Shown in pieces: positions 28,032 to 41,227 of a stretch of 64,000 nt of DNA. The notes under the pieces were generated by a model that had not been told where the DNA came from, did not search any database, and saw nothing but the letters and a program-made list of their open reading frames with translations. Positions within the stretch are counted from its first letter, which is position 1; each line of letters opens with the position of its first letter. The position numbers and the translations under genes were made by a program. Source of the stretch: DASUNQ01 sp035536455 (GTDB taxonomy: Bacteria; Acidobacteriota; Thermoanaerobaculia; Multivoradales; UBA5704); contig DATLOC010000049.1 in assembly GCA_035536455.1 (NCBI GenBank), positions 69,153 to 133,152 on the forward strand, read 5' to 3'.

Positions 28032-29854
28032 ACGGGATCGAGGTGGGCGGACTCGGCGTCGCCCATCTCGACGCCGCCGGCGGGGAAGTACTCGCGCCAG
28101 CGGCGGGTGACCAGGGCGGCGGTGTCGGGGTCGGCGGAAAGCTCGCGCGGGAACCAGGGCTTGAGGCGCGCGTCGAGCAAGACCGGCGGCGTGTAGGCGA
28201 CGTGGTTGCCGCGCAGCTCGACGCGCGCGGCGTGGACATCGGCGGCGGGCTCGAAGCGAGTGAAGGTCGTCCACAGGAAGTTGATCGGCGAGGCGGCGGC
28301 GCGGCGCGGCTCGTCGGTGAGGACCAGGAGCGGCCAGCCGGCGAAGGCCGGGTGCGCGGCCAAGCGTGAGGCGGCGCCCGGGTCGGTCGCGAAGGGGAGG
28401 AGGGTGCCGACGACCAGGCACCCGCCGCAGAAGACCCGCACCTCGGTCACCTCGGGCGGCGGCGGCACCGCCGGCCGGAACTCCCGCGGCAGCTCCCGCA
28501 CCGCCTCCCCCAAGCCCAGCCAGACCCCCTTCGAGCCGCGGTTCACTTCCGGTCCCGTGTAGTCGAGAGTGTCCATCGAGGTGTTGGCGAAGACGTAGAG
28601 GTCGGTCTCGGGGCGGGTGCGCGCCAGCAGGTGCTCGAGGGTGGCGCGGAAGTCGCGCAGCTCGACCGGCCGGTCGGTCAGGAGCAGGAACTTGGTCAGC
28701 GAGAGCTGCCCTTCGCCAAGGATGCGGAAGGCGGCGGCGAGCGCCTCGCGCGGGTAGCGCTGCTTGACGACCGCCGCCGCGAGCGAGTGGTAGCCGGTCT
28801 CGCCGTAGGACCAGAGCGCCTCGACCGACGGCATGACCAGCGGGAAGAGCGGCGACAGCAGCTCCTGGAGGAGGTCGCCGATATAGAAGTCCTCCTGCCG
28901 GGGCTTCCCGACCACGGTCGCCGGGTAGATCGCGTCGCGCCGCCGCGCCAGGTGCTCGACCACGAAGACCGGGTAGTCGTGGCGTAGCGAGTAGTAGCCG
29001 TAGTGGTCGCCGAACGGCCCCTCCGGCCGGCGGACGCCGGGCGGCACCCGGCCGACGAGCGCCATCTCGGCCGCGGCGACGAGCGGGTGCGGCCCGGGGC
29101 CGGGGCAGAGGTCGAGCTTGTGGCCCGCGAGGAGCGAGGCGAGGAGGAGCTCGGGCACGTTCTCGGGCAGCGGTGCCACGGCGGCGAGGATCAGCGCCGG
29201 CGGCCCGCCCAGGAAGGCGGTGACCGGCAGCGCCTCGCCGCGCGCCTCGGCGACCGCGTAGTGGTAGCCGCCCCCCTTGCCGATCTGCCAGTGCATGCCG
29301 GTCGTGGCCGCGTCGTGGACCTGCATGCGGTAGACGGCGAGGTTGTGGCCGCGGCCGTCGGGATGCTCGGTGTAGACCAGCGGCAGGGTGATGAAGGGGC
29401 CGCCGTCCTCGGGCCAGCAGGTGAGGACCGGCAGGCGGTCGAGCCGCACGTCGCGGGTGAGGACCTCGCGCACCGGGCCGGAGCGGCGGCGGCGGGTGCC
29501 GAGGCGGAGCGCCTCGCGGCCGAGGTCGCGCACCTCCCAGAGCTTGCGCGGCGTCGGCGGCAGCAGCGTGGGCGCCAGCTCGGCGAGGCGGCGGACGAGG
29601 GCCAGCGGGCGCTTGCCGAAGGCCATCTCGGCGCGCCGCGCGGTGCCGAAGAGGTTGGTGGCGAGCGGCACGTCGGCGCCGCGCACGCGATTGAAGAGGA
29701 GCGCCGGCCCGCCGCCGGCGATCACCCGGCGGTGGACCTCCGCCGCCTCCAGCCGCGCGTCCACCTCCGCCTCGACGACGGCAAGGTCGCCGTCGCGGCG
29801 GAGCTGGTCGAGGAAGGCGCGGAGGTCGGGGAAGGTGGGGGAGGGGGAGGTCAC
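28028..29854 (-). CDS. UbiD family decarboxylase
   Basis: 608 residues. Prenyl-FMN-dependent aromatic or alpha,beta-unsaturated acid decarboxylase. Recognisable blocks are GPALLFNRVRGADVPLATNLFGT, LPVLTCWPEDGGPFITLPLVYTEHPDG with YRMQVHDAATTGMHW (cofactor/Mn site), PEGPFGDHYGYYS with the conserved Glu and Asp of the E-R-D/E active-site trio, and YPATVVGKPRQEDFYIGDL. Such enzymes act in quinone synthesis (ubiquinone or futalosine menaquinone) or aromatic catabolism. No quinone gene adjoins, so the substrate is open. An inverted repeat lies just upstream of the start (29907-29955). Confidence 0.92.
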
Positions 29855-29906
29855 GCCGCGGCGAGTCTATGCGCTCGCTCCCCCTGAGGTTGTGCGGTCT
29901 AGCTCC

Positions 29907-29955
29907 CTTGAGCGGGCCAAACTTGACTCAGGTGAGTCAAGTTTGCGGGCTCAAG
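29907..29955. terminator. Perfect inverted repeat between OM-protein gene and ubiD
   Basis: Twelve-base arms AAACTTGACTCA (29919-29930) and TGAGTCAAGTTT (29933-29944) flank two bases, and outer arms CTTGAGC (29907-29913) and GCTCAAG (29949-29955) extend the symmetry. It lies after the stop of the outer-membrane protein gene and before the ubiD start on the minus strand. It could be a factor-independent terminator (a short TTT follows the stem on either strand) or a dyad operator for ubiD. It stands out as AT-rich against the surrounding sequence. Confidence 0.6.
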
Positions 29956-29991
29956 CGACCGCCGCGAGGTCGAGCCGAAGGCGTGACCTTG

Positions 29992-30849
29992 CTAGAAGTC
30001 GAAATTGATCCCCGCCGAGAACCCCGAGAGGTCGCCGGTGTTGCGGCCGTCGAAGGTGGTGAAGCCGACGAGCGAGAAGCCGAGGTTGTCGCCGACCCGC
30101 GCGTAGATCTTGGCGCCGCCGCGCTGGAACTCCTCCTGGTTGCTGGGGAAGGTGAAGCCGGGGTCGCCGATGTCGGTGCCCTCGGAGTCGGCGATGTAGT
30201 TCGAGTAGAAGCCGCTCACCGTCACCCGCCCGCCGCTCCAGCCCAGCTCGGTGTAGAGCGGGTAGCCGTCCGGGGCGTCGTCGCCGCGCAGGTCGAGGCC
30301 CACCTGCTGCGAGAAGTAGAAGGGGCCGTTCTCGAGCTGGTAGACGAGGCGGCCGAGAGCGTCGGTCGTGCCGTCGCCGATGTCCACCGGCAGGTTCGCC
30401 TCGTAGTCGGTGAGCGGCGTGCGCACGCCGAGCGCCCCGAGGAAGCTGTGGCGCGTGCTGCCGCTGTCGATCAGGGCGAAGCGGTACTTGCCGAGGACTT
30501 CGAGGTCCTGCAGGCCGCTCTCCGCGAAGCCGCCCAGGCCGTCGGAGTCGGCGTCGACGTACGGCACGTTGGCGACGATGGCGAAGTCGTCGGTGATCCC
30601 CCACTGCAGCCAGACGGAGAGGCTCTGGATGTCCACCTCGCCGACGCCGGGATCGGAGACCTTGGTCTCGCCGACGAAGAACTCGTCGTACCCCTCGGCG
30701 GTCACGGAGAACGCCAAGCTGCCGCTGCCGCGGCCGGGGAGGAAGCCGTTGAGGTCCAAGGCGAGGGCAGGGGTCGCGGCCGCGAGCAGGGCGGCGGCGG
30801 CGAGGGTGGCCGCGCGCAGCGGGCGCGACCGATACGGACATGGCTCCAT
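29992..30849 (-). CDS. Outer-membrane beta-barrel protein
   Basis: 285 residues with a signal peptide (ATLAAAALLAAATPALA). The mature part alternates polar and aromatic residues in beta strands (WLQWGITDDFAIVANVPYV, YFSQQVGLDLRG, VTVSGFYSNYI, AKIYARVGDNLGFSLVGFTTF) and ends with a terminal Phe (SAGINFDF), the BAM recognition type. It resembles transporter-like barrels annotated as MetA-pathway phenol-degradation or OmpA-type proteins. The cargo cannot be told. It reads away from the histidine kinase at 31035 across a 185-bp gap that shows no recognised gene. Confidence 0.8.
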   Translation of the reverse strand: MEPCPYRSRPLRAATLAAAALLAAATPALALDLNGFLPGRGSGSLAFSVTAEGYDEFFVGETKVSDPGVGEVDIQSLSVWLQWGITDDFAIVANVPYVDADSDGLGGFAESGLQDLEVLGKYRFALIDSGSTRHSFLGALGVRTPLTDYEANLPVDIGDGTTDALGRLVYQLENGPFYFSQQVGLDLRGDDAPDGYPLYTELGWSGGRVTVSGFYSNYIADSEGTDIGDPGFTFPSNQEEFQRGGAKIYARVGDNLGFSLVGFTTFDGRNTGDLSGFSAGINFDF

Positions 30850-31034
30850 CGGGGTCTCCTCCTTGTCGGAAAGGACAGGCCTGCGCGCGCGGACTTCGCA
30901 AGCGGCGTGCCCCGTCAGTGGCCGAGCCGACGTTCTTCGCGCAAGTCGAGGTGAGCGTTGATCTTCGGGCCTCGCGCGGCGATTCCGGCGGCCGCGGCGT
31001 CCCCCTTATGGCGATCTATGACACCATAGAAAGT

Positions 31035-32680
31035 ATGAGTGGCGCGTATCGCCTCCGGGCCGCGGGATTTCCCGGCCTGCGCATCACTGTCCTCCTCCTG
31101 GCTGTGCTCCTGACGGTCAACGCGGTGGCGGTGTGGGGGATCCTCTCGGCTCGCGCCGGCGCCCACCGCGCGGCGCGCGACGAGCTGGCGCTGCAGACCA
31201 CGGCGCACGCGCGCTCGCTGGAGGCGGTCCTCGCCACGCTGCGCGGCGACTTCATCTTCCTCTCCCAGTCGCCGCCGCTGCTGCAGTACCCGGCGGCCCT
31301 CCAGGGCGAGGACGAGACGCAGCGCCGCTGGGCGCGGCTGGACGTGGACAGCACGCTCCTCCTCTTCGCCGAAGCGCACCCACAGGTCGAGCGCCTCGTC
31401 GTGCGCGGCGACCTCGGCGAGGCGCTGGCGGTGGTCGGCCGCCGCGGCGGCGTGCCGGTCCTGCTGCCGCCGGCGAGCTTCGCCGAGCGCGCCACCGGCT
31501 CCGGCCGGCGGCTCCTCGCCGGCCGCTGGCCGCTCGGGACGCCGACACCGCTGGCCGCGGCGCCCGGGACGCTGGAGGCCTGGATCTCCCCCGACGCCCT
31601 CCTCGCCATCGCCGCGCCGGGCTTCGGCGAGCGGCTGCGCCTGGAGACCCGCCGTACGCCGGCGGCGGGGCGCGGCGGCGGCGGCGGGCTGGAGGCGCGC
31701 GTCGCCGTGCGCGAGCCGCGCTGGACGCCGCCGATCGCCTGGACGCTGGTGCGCAGCGAGCCGGGGAGCGAGCTGGTGCAGTCGGTCGAGTCGCTCGCCG
31801 GGCGCTACCGCACGACGGTGCTGCTCAACCTCGCGGTCATGACCCTCACCCTGGCCCTCGGCCTCCTCGCCTTCCGCCAGGTGCGGCGGGCGGCGCGCCT
31901 CGAGGCCGAGAACGAGCAGCAGGCGCGGGTGCGCGAGCTGGAGCGCCGGCTCATGCACAGCGAGCGGCTGGCGAGCGTCGGGCGCCTCGCCGCCGGCATG
32001 GCGCACGAGATCAACAACCCGCTGGCCGGGATGTCCAACTACCTGTCGCTGCTCGAGGAGGACCTGCGCGACGGGCGCACGGCGGAGGCGCCGGCGCTGG
32101 TGGCGCGGGTGCGCGAGGGGCTGGCGCGGGCGGCCGGCATCGTCCGCCAGGTGCTCGCCTTCTCCGACCCCGGCCACGCGCCGAAGGCGCCGCTCGATCT
32201 GCGCGAGGTCCTCGCCGAGACAGTGGAGTTCGTGCGCGGCAACCCGGCCTTCCGCGGCGTGGCCGTGCGGCTCGACGGCGACGCCGGCGAGCTGCCGGTG
32301 CTCGGCAACCGGATCACCCTCGGTCAGCTCTTCTTGAACCTCATTCTGAACGCCTGCCAGAGCCAGCCGGACGGCGGTGAGGTGGAGGTGCTGGCGGAGC
32401 GCGGCGAGGAGGGATTGACGGTGATCGTCGCCGACCGCGGGCCAGGGCTCGCTCCCGCGGTCCTGAACCATCTCTTCGAGCCGTTCACCTCGACCCGCGG
32501 CTCGAGCGGACTGGGGCTGTCGGTCTGCCACGGCATCGTAGCCGACCACGGCGGCGCGATCGAGGGCGCCAACCGCCACGATGGCGGCGCGCTCTTCGCG
32601 GTGCGGCTGCCGCTGGCGGCCGCGATGACAGCAGAACCGGCGCCCGCGGTCTTCCCGCGCGCCGCAAGCGGAGGACGTCG

Positions 32681-32684
<4 letters not shown>
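31035..32684 (+). CDS. Membrane sensor histidine kinase (NtrB-type)
   Basis: 549 residues from ATG 31035; ATG 31008 is an in-frame alternative. Two membrane helices (ITVLLLAVLLTVNAVAVWGI and TVLLNLAVMTLTLALGLLAF) enclose a periplasmic sensor of about 220 residues. Then come a coiled linker, HisKA with acceptor in AAGMAHEINNPLAGMSNYL, and HATPase boxes LNLILNACQSQPDGG, DRGPGLAP and GSSGLGLSVCHGIV. The HEINNPL form is the NtrB/ZraS group that pairs with sigma-54 activators. The gene overlaps its partner regulator at 32681 by ATGA. Confidence 0.92.
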
Positions 32685-34084
<1,400 letters not shown>

Positions 34085-34096
<12 letters not shown>

Positions 34097-36406
34097 CTTC
34101 GTCACTAGCTCCCGGACCGCCGCCGCGTCGGCGCGGCCTCCGGTGGCTTTCATGACTTGGCCGACGAAGAAGCCCAGGAGGGCGGTCTTGCCGGCGCGGT
34201 AGGCCTCGACTTGGGCCGGGTGGGCGGCGAGGACGGACTCGACGTGGGGGGCTAGGGCGGACTCGCCGGCTAGGGCGCCGAGGCCGCGGGCTTCGACGAT
34301 CGCGCGCGGCGCGCCTTCCCCGGCGACCATCGCGGCGAAGACCTCGCGGGCGGCGGTGGTGGTAGCCTCGCCGGTCTCGACGAGGGCGATCAGCTCGGCG
34401 AGGGCGGCGCCCCCGAAGGGGGGCGCGGCGAGATCGCGGGCGCGCAGCTCGCGGACCAGGTCGTTGGTGATCCACGCGGCGGCGGCGCGCGGGGCGGCGC
34501 GGGCGGCTGTCGCCTCCTCCAAGAGGCGGCTGCGCGCCTCGTCCTCGGCTACCGTCCGCGCCTCGTGGGGGAGGAGGCCCAGCTCGTCGCGGAAGCGGAG
34601 GAACCGGTCGCGGGCCGTGGGCGCGACGTCCTCAACGGCGATCTCCTTCTCGGCCTTCTCAATGCCCTTCTCGGCGGCAGGCGCGGCGGCAATCGTGGGT
34701 GCTTCCCCTTCCACCGCCCGCTTCGTCCAGGTGTCGCGCAGCGGCACGATCCGGTTGAAGACCAGGCGCTCCGCCGTCGCCTCGGGATCGACGGCGAAGT
34801 AGCCGTGGCGCTCGAACTGGAAGCGATCGCCGGGCCGCGCGCCAGCGAGGCTCGGCTCGACCAGCGCCCCCTCGACCACGCGCAGCGAGTCCGGGTTCAA
34901 GAAGGCGCGGAAGTCCGGCCCGCTCTTGCCGCCGTCGGGCTCGGGGTCGGAGAAGAGGCGGTCGTAGAGGCGCACCTCGGCCGGCAGCGCGCGCGAGGCC
35001 GGCACCCAGTGGATCGTCCCCGCGACCTTGCCGGCGTCGGCGCCGGGGTCGAGCGATGCCGGGTCGTGGACGCAGCGCAGCTCGACGACCTCGCCCGCCG
35101 CGTCCTTGACGACCTCCCGGCACTCGACGACGTAGGCGTGGCGGAGCCGCACCCGCCGCCCCGGGGCGAGCCGCTTGTACCCCTTGGGCGGCGCCTCGGC
35201 GAAGTCGTCGCGCTCGATGTAGAGCTCGCGCTCGAAGGGCAGAGGGCGCGACTCGTCGCGCGGGATCTCGCGCGGGAAGGACGGCGCGTCGAGCGTCTCG
35301 ACCCGCCCCTCCGGCCAGCTCTCGACGACCACGCGCAGCGGCCGCAGCACGGCGAGGACGCGCGGCGCCTTGGCGTTGAGGTCGTCGCGCACCGCGTGCT
35401 CCAGGTGGGCGACGTCCACGACCGTCTGCGCCTTGGTGACGCCGATCGCGTCGCAGAAGGCGCGGATCGCCTCGGGCGTGTAGCCGCGGCGGCGCAGGCC
35501 GCGCAGCGTCGGCATCCGTGGGTCGTCCCAGCCGGCGACGAGCCCTTCCTCGACGAGCTGGAGGAGCTTGCGCTTCGACAAGACGGTGTAGTTGAGGACC
35601 AGGCGCGCGAACTCGATCTGCTGCGGCGGGTCGGGGATGCGGGCGGCGGCGAGCAGCCAGTCGTAGAGCTCGCGGTTGTTCTCGAACTCCAGGGTGCAGA
35701 GCGAGTGGGTGATGCCCTCGAAGGCGTCGGAGAGGCCGTGCGCGAAGTCGTAGAGCGGGTAGATCGGCCACTCGCGGCCGCGCCGGTAGTGCTCGGCGTC
35801 GCGGCGGATGCGGTAGAGGAGCGGGTCCCGCATCTTCATGTTCTCGGCCGCCATGTCGATCCTGGCGCGCAGGACGCACGAGCCGTCGGGAAGCTTGCCG
35901 CGCCGCATGCGCTCGAGGAGCGCCAGGCTCTCCGCCGCCGGCCGGTCGCGCCACGGGCTCTCGCGCCCCGGCTCGGTGATGGTGCCGCGGTAGGCGCGGA
36001 TCTCGTCCTCCGAGAGCTCGTCGACGTAGGCCTTGCCGTCGCGCACCAGCTGCGCGGCCACGTCGTAGAGCGGCTCGAAGTAGTCGGAGGCGTAGAACAT
36101 CCCATCCCACTCGAAGCCCAGCCAGCGGACGTCGTCCTGGATCGCCTCGACGTACTCCAGGTCCTCGGTTTCGGGGTTGGTGTCGTCCATCCGCAAATTG
36201 CAGAGGCCGGCGAGCTCGCGGGCGACGCCGAAGTTCAAGCAGATCGACTTGGCGTGGCCGATGTGGAGGTAGCCGTTCGGCTCCGGCGGGAAGCGCGTGG
36301 CGACGCGGCCGCCGTGCTTGCCGGCGGCGAGGTCGGCGCGCACGATGTCGCGGATGAAGTCGTTGCGCGCGGCGGCGCTCGGCGTGGGGGTGGGGTCGGG
36401 CTTCAC
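34085..36406 (-). CDS. glnS: Glutaminyl-tRNA synthetase with C-terminal YqeY-like domain
   Basis: 773 residues from GTG 36406, preceded by GGAGAG. Class I synthetase with HIGH box in PNGYLHIGHAKS, the GlnRS-specific RMDDTNPETED and the KMSKS-equivalent YTVLSKRKLL, then the anticodon-binding barrels. After about residue 600 comes a GatB/YqeY-like helical tail (LAAPPFGGAALAELIALVETGE, HPAQVEAYRAGKTALLGFFVGQVMKATGGRADAAAVRELVTKLL) as in Deinococcus GlnRS, where it helps bind tRNA. The frame stays open upstream through the repeat array, but those 98 codons are repeat-derived and not part of the protein. Confidence 0.95.
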
Positions 36407-36434
36407 GATCTCTCCGGGACGGCAAAGGCTATCC

Positions 36435-36655
36435 GAACCGCGGTACCAGCGCCGCGTAGCGCGGGAACAGGGCCTGGTACCGTGGTACGAGCGGACGGTA
36501 CCGTCGTGCGAGCGCGTGGTAACTGCGGTACCAACTCCTGGTACCGCGAGACCAGAGCCCGGTACCGCGGTCCGCGCGCCTCGTACCGCGGTACCAACGC
36601 CTCGTACTGCGGTACCAGCGGCCAGTACCGCGGGACCGGCGGCTCGTACCGGCGT
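36435..36655. repeat. 21-bp direct repeat array between glnS and speA (array 2)
   Basis: About eleven degenerate units start at 36435, 36456, 36477, 36498, 36519, 36541, 36562, 36583, 36604, 36625 and 36646, all 21 bp apart except one 22-bp step at 36519. All are in one orientation. Most units begin GTACCGCGGTACC (itself largely palindromic) followed by eight less conserved bases. The array occupies nearly all of the 268-bp divergent intergenic region. Both the 21-bp phase and the GTACC head are shared with array 1 at 10268, although the rest of the unit differs. No spacers, so not CRISPR. Confidence 0.9.
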
Positions 36656-36674
36656 GCTAATCTGCCGCCGCACG

Positions 36675-38597
<1,923 letters not shown>

Positions 38598-38606
38598 AGG
38601 GCGGGC

Positions 38607-39095
38607 TCAGGCCCCCCCGCGTCCGAGTCGGCGTCCGAGCCGGCGGACGATCTCGAACTCCACGCGCGCCACCGGCTGGACCGAGAGCCGCGCCCCCTTC
38701 CGGGTCACCATCATCTTCTCGAGCCCCGGCGTCTCCTTGAGCCGCTCGAGCGGCACGATCGCCGGGAAGCGCTCGACGAAGCGGAGGTCGACGGCGTACC
38801 AGGTCGGCTCCTCGGGCCGGCTCTTGGGGTCGAAGTAGTCGTGCCCCTTGCGGAACTGGAAGGGGTCGGGGTAGCCGCCGCGGGCCACCTCCGCCACGCC
38901 GGTGACGCCGGAGGGGTCGGCGCTCGAGGCATAGAAGAGGACGAGGTCCCCCGGCTGGAGCTCGTCGCGCAGGAGGTTGCGCGCCTGGAAGTTCCGCACC
39001 CCCTCCCAGGGGGTGGTGCCGTCGCGCTCCAGGTCCTCGATCGCGTAGGTCCCGGGCTCGACCTTCATCAGCCAGTAGCGTCGCGCGCGCGCCAT
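38607..39095 (-). CDS. EVE domain-containing protein
   Basis: 162 residues. ARRYWLMKVEPGTYAIEDLERDG, WEGVRNFQARNLLRDELQPGDLVLFYAS and FDPKSRPEEPTWYAVDLRFVERF are the EVE (PUA-like) family signatures. EVE domains bind modified bases in DNA or RNA in an aromatic cage. Single-domain bacterial forms of this size are often near tRNA or stress genes, with no defined reaction. The gene ends nine bases from the end of speA (convergent) and diverges from the desaturase. Confidence 0.92.
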   Translation of the reverse strand: MARARRYWLMKVEPGTYAIEDLERDGTTPWEGVRNFQARNLLRDELQPGDLVLFYASSADPSGVTGVAEVARGGYPDPFQFRKGHDYFDPKSRPEEPTWYAVDLRFVERFPAIVPLERLKETPGLEKMMVTRKGARLSVQPVARVEFEIVRRLGRRLGRGGA

Positions 39096-39131
39096 GCCGC
39101 TCTCCTCCCGGCGCCAGCCTAGCCGATGCGG

Positions 39132-39159
39132 TGGACTTGCCGCGCGGCGGCCGTATAGA
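39132..39159 (+). promoter_or_regulatory. Possible promoter of the lipid-modification cluster
   Basis: TGGACT (39132-39137) and TATAGA (39154-39159) are 16 bp apart and lie 32 bp before the desaturase start, in the only AT-leaning stretch of the gap. The -35 match is partial. Confidence 0.3.
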
Positions 39160-39191
39160 GTTTGGACCTCTCCTTTTCTGGGGGACCCTGC

Positions 39192-39980
39192 ATGGACGCT
39201 TGGATCTCCATCACCTGGACGGGCGTGGCCCTGGGCGCGCTGCTCGGGTTCGTCGTCTGCGAGCTCAACCAGTACCTGACCTCGGCGGTGCTCCACCGCG
39301 GCCTCTGCCACGGCGCGATCCGCTACCCGCCCTGGTTCAACCGCACGGTCGCGGCCTGGCTCTGGCTGACGGCGTGCGTGCCGCCGCTGACCTGGATCGC
39401 GGCCCACCGCCACCACCACGCCAACTCCGACACCGAGGACGACCCCCACGCCCCGTGTGAGAAGGGGGTGTGGAGCGTCATGCTCCTGACCTGGTATTAC
39501 GTGACCCGCTGGGCGCGTGAGCACCGCCAGTTCGCCGAGGAGCGCTACCTGCGCTCCTTCCGCGACGAGCGGCTCCTGCGCGGGCTCGACGGCAAGGCCG
39601 TCTCCTACGTCAACTTCTACCTTCAGCTCGGGCTCTCGATCGTCGCCGGGCCCGCCTGGCTCGCCTTCTGGTTCGCCCGCATCGTGCCCTACATGCTGCT
39701 GAGCGGCTACGTCAACGCGGTCGGCCACACCTGGGGGGAGCGGCCGTACCGCAACCTCGGCACCGACGCCGCCGGGCCGCTCCTGACCTGCCTCGCCTAC
39801 TTGATGGGGGGCGAGCCGCTGGGTCACAACTACCACCACCGCCACCCGTCGAGCCCGACCTTCCGGCCGCGCCGCTTCGATCCCGGCTACTGGTTCGCGG
39901 TGCGGGTGCTGCGGGGAACGCCGATTCGGCCGTCCCCGCTGCCGCCCGGCTTCGAGGAGCCGGCCGAAGCGACCGCCTAA
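39192..39980 (+). CDS. Membrane fatty acid desaturase (delta-9 type)
   Basis: 262 residues with hydrophobic helices at the N-terminus (ITWTGVALGALLGFVVCELNQ) and centre. The three histidine boxes of acyl desaturases are present: HRGLCH, AAHRHHH and GHNYHHRHPSS, which hold the di-iron centre. It resembles bacterial acyl-CoA/phospholipid delta-9 desaturases but is short. It is the first gene of a tight plus-strand cluster with a cyclopropane-fatty-acid synthase-like enzyme (12 bp apart) and a B12-radical SAM enzyme. Placing a double bond would create the substrate for the next enzyme. Confidence 0.9.
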   Translation: MDAWISITWTGVALGALLGFVVCELNQYLTSAVLHRGLCHGAIRYPPWFNRTVAAWLWLTACVPPLTWIAAHRHHHANSDTEDDPHAPCEKGVWSVMLLTWYYVTRWAREHRQFAEERYLRSFRDERLLRGLDGKAVSYVNFYLQLGLSIVAGPAWLAFWFARIVPYMLLSGYVNAVGHTWGERPYRNLGTDAAGPLLTCLAYLMGGEPLGHNYHHRHPSSPTFRPRRFDPGYWFAVRVLRGTPIRPSPLPPGFEEPAEATA

Positions 39981-39992
39981 AGGAGAGAGAGC

Positions 39993-41210
39993 ATGGCCAC
40001 CGCGCTGCCGCTCGAGACCGCAGGGACCCGCAGCCGCCGCGGCGAGGCGCTGGCGCGCCTCCTCGAAGGGGCGGGCGTGCCCTGCGCGGTGCGCTTCGCC
40101 GACGGCGAGGAGATCGCGATCGGCGCCGGCCCGCCGGCCTTCCGCGTCGTCCTCCACTCCGACCGGCCGCTGCGCGCCGGGCTCGACGAGATGGCGCTCG
40201 GGCGCGCCTACGTCGAGGGGGAGCTGGACCTCGAAGGGGACATGCTGGCCCTCCTCGACCTGCGGCGGGCGCTCGCGGGACGCAGCGGCCTGCTCACCGT
40301 CCTCACCTTCCTGCGCAACCTCTTCCTGGCCTCGGCGACGCGCATGAACCGCCGCGCCATCGCCAGCCACTACAGCTACGGCGACGACTTCTACCACGCC
40401 TTCATCGACCGCCGGTGGCGCTTCTACTCGCACGGCCTCTTCGCCGACGAGAGCGAATCGCTGGAGGAGGCCTCCGAGCACAAGCTGGAGTGCATGTGGA
40501 ACGGGCTCCAGCTCGAGCCCGGGATGCGGCTCCTCGACATCGGCGCCGGCTGGGGAGGCGTCGCCCGCTACTGCGGGGCGCGCGGCGTCGAAGTCACCTC
40601 GCTCACCCTCGCCGCCGACTCCCACGCCTGGCTCACCCGGCTCTACCGCGAGGAGGGGCTGCCGGGCGAGGTCCTGCGCGGCGACTTCCTCGAGCACCGG
40701 CGGGAGCGCCCCTACGACGCGGTCGTCATCTACGGCGTCATCGAGCACATCCCGACCTACCGCCGCTTCTGCGCCCGCGCCTGGGAGTGTCTGCCCCCGG
40801 GCGGGCGGCTCTACATGGACGCCTCGGCGTCGCACGAGAAGTACGAGATGAGCGCCTTCACCCGCCGCTACATCTGGCACGGCACGCACACCTTCCTGGC
40901 GGTGCAGGACATCGTGCAGGAGCTGCTCTGGCACGGCTTCAAGGTGATGGAGGTGGCTAACGAGAGCCGCGACTACGAGCTGACGATGCGCGGCTGGGCG
41001 GAGCGCTTCGACGCCGCGCGCGAGGAGATCGTGGCGCGCTGGGGGGAGCAGACCTATCGCGCCTTCCGCGTCTACCTCTGGGGCGGCTGCCACGCCTTCC
41101 ACGTCGACCGCCTGCAGGCCTACCACCTGGTGGCGCAGCGCGGCGAGGGGCCGGGGCGGCGTCCCGGGACGCTGCGGCGCGCGCGGAACTTCGTGCGCGA
41201 GCTGGTGTAA
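39993..41210 (+). CDS. Cyclopropane-fatty-acyl-phospholipid synthase family methyltransferase
   Basis: 405 residues. The N-terminal lipid-binding part (VLHSDRPLRAGLDEMALGRAYVEGELDLEGDMLALL) and the SAM-binding domain (MRLLDIGAGWGGVARYCGARGVEVTSLTL, VIYGVIEHIP) match the CFA synthase/mycolic-acid methyltransferase group. ASHYSYGDDFYHAFIDRRWRFYSHGLF is the catalytic-domain entry. It would transfer a methylene or methyl to the double bond made by the adjacent desaturase. A GGAGAGAGA ribosome site precedes the ATG. Product type (cyclopropane or methyl branch) cannot be decided. Confidence 0.9.
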   Translation: MATALPLETAGTRSRRGEALARLLEGAGVPCAVRFADGEEIAIGAGPPAFRVVLHSDRPLRAGLDEMALGRAYVEGELDLEGDMLALLDLRRALAGRSGLLTVLTFLRNLFLASATRMNRRAIASHYSYGDDFYHAFIDRRWRFYSHGLFADESESLEEASEHKLECMWNGLQLEPGMRLLDIGAGWGGVARYCGARGVEVTSLTLAADSHAWLTRLYREEGLPGEVLRGDFLEHRRERPYDAVVIYGVIEHIPTYRRFCARAWECLPPGGRLYMDASASHEKYEMSAFTRRYIWHGTHTFLAVQDIVQELLWHGFKVMEVANESRDYELTMRGWAERFDAAREEIVARWGEQTYRAFRVYLWGGCHAFHVDRLQAYHLVAQRGEGPGRRPGTLRRARNFVRELV

Positions 41211-41227
41211 CCCGAGAGTTGCGCGAC

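Noticed and set aside
31016..31029. Small dyad CTATG-ACAC-CATAG before the histidine kinase.
   Set aside because: Five-base arms are too short to be significant, and the site may lie inside the coding frame if ATG 31008 is used.
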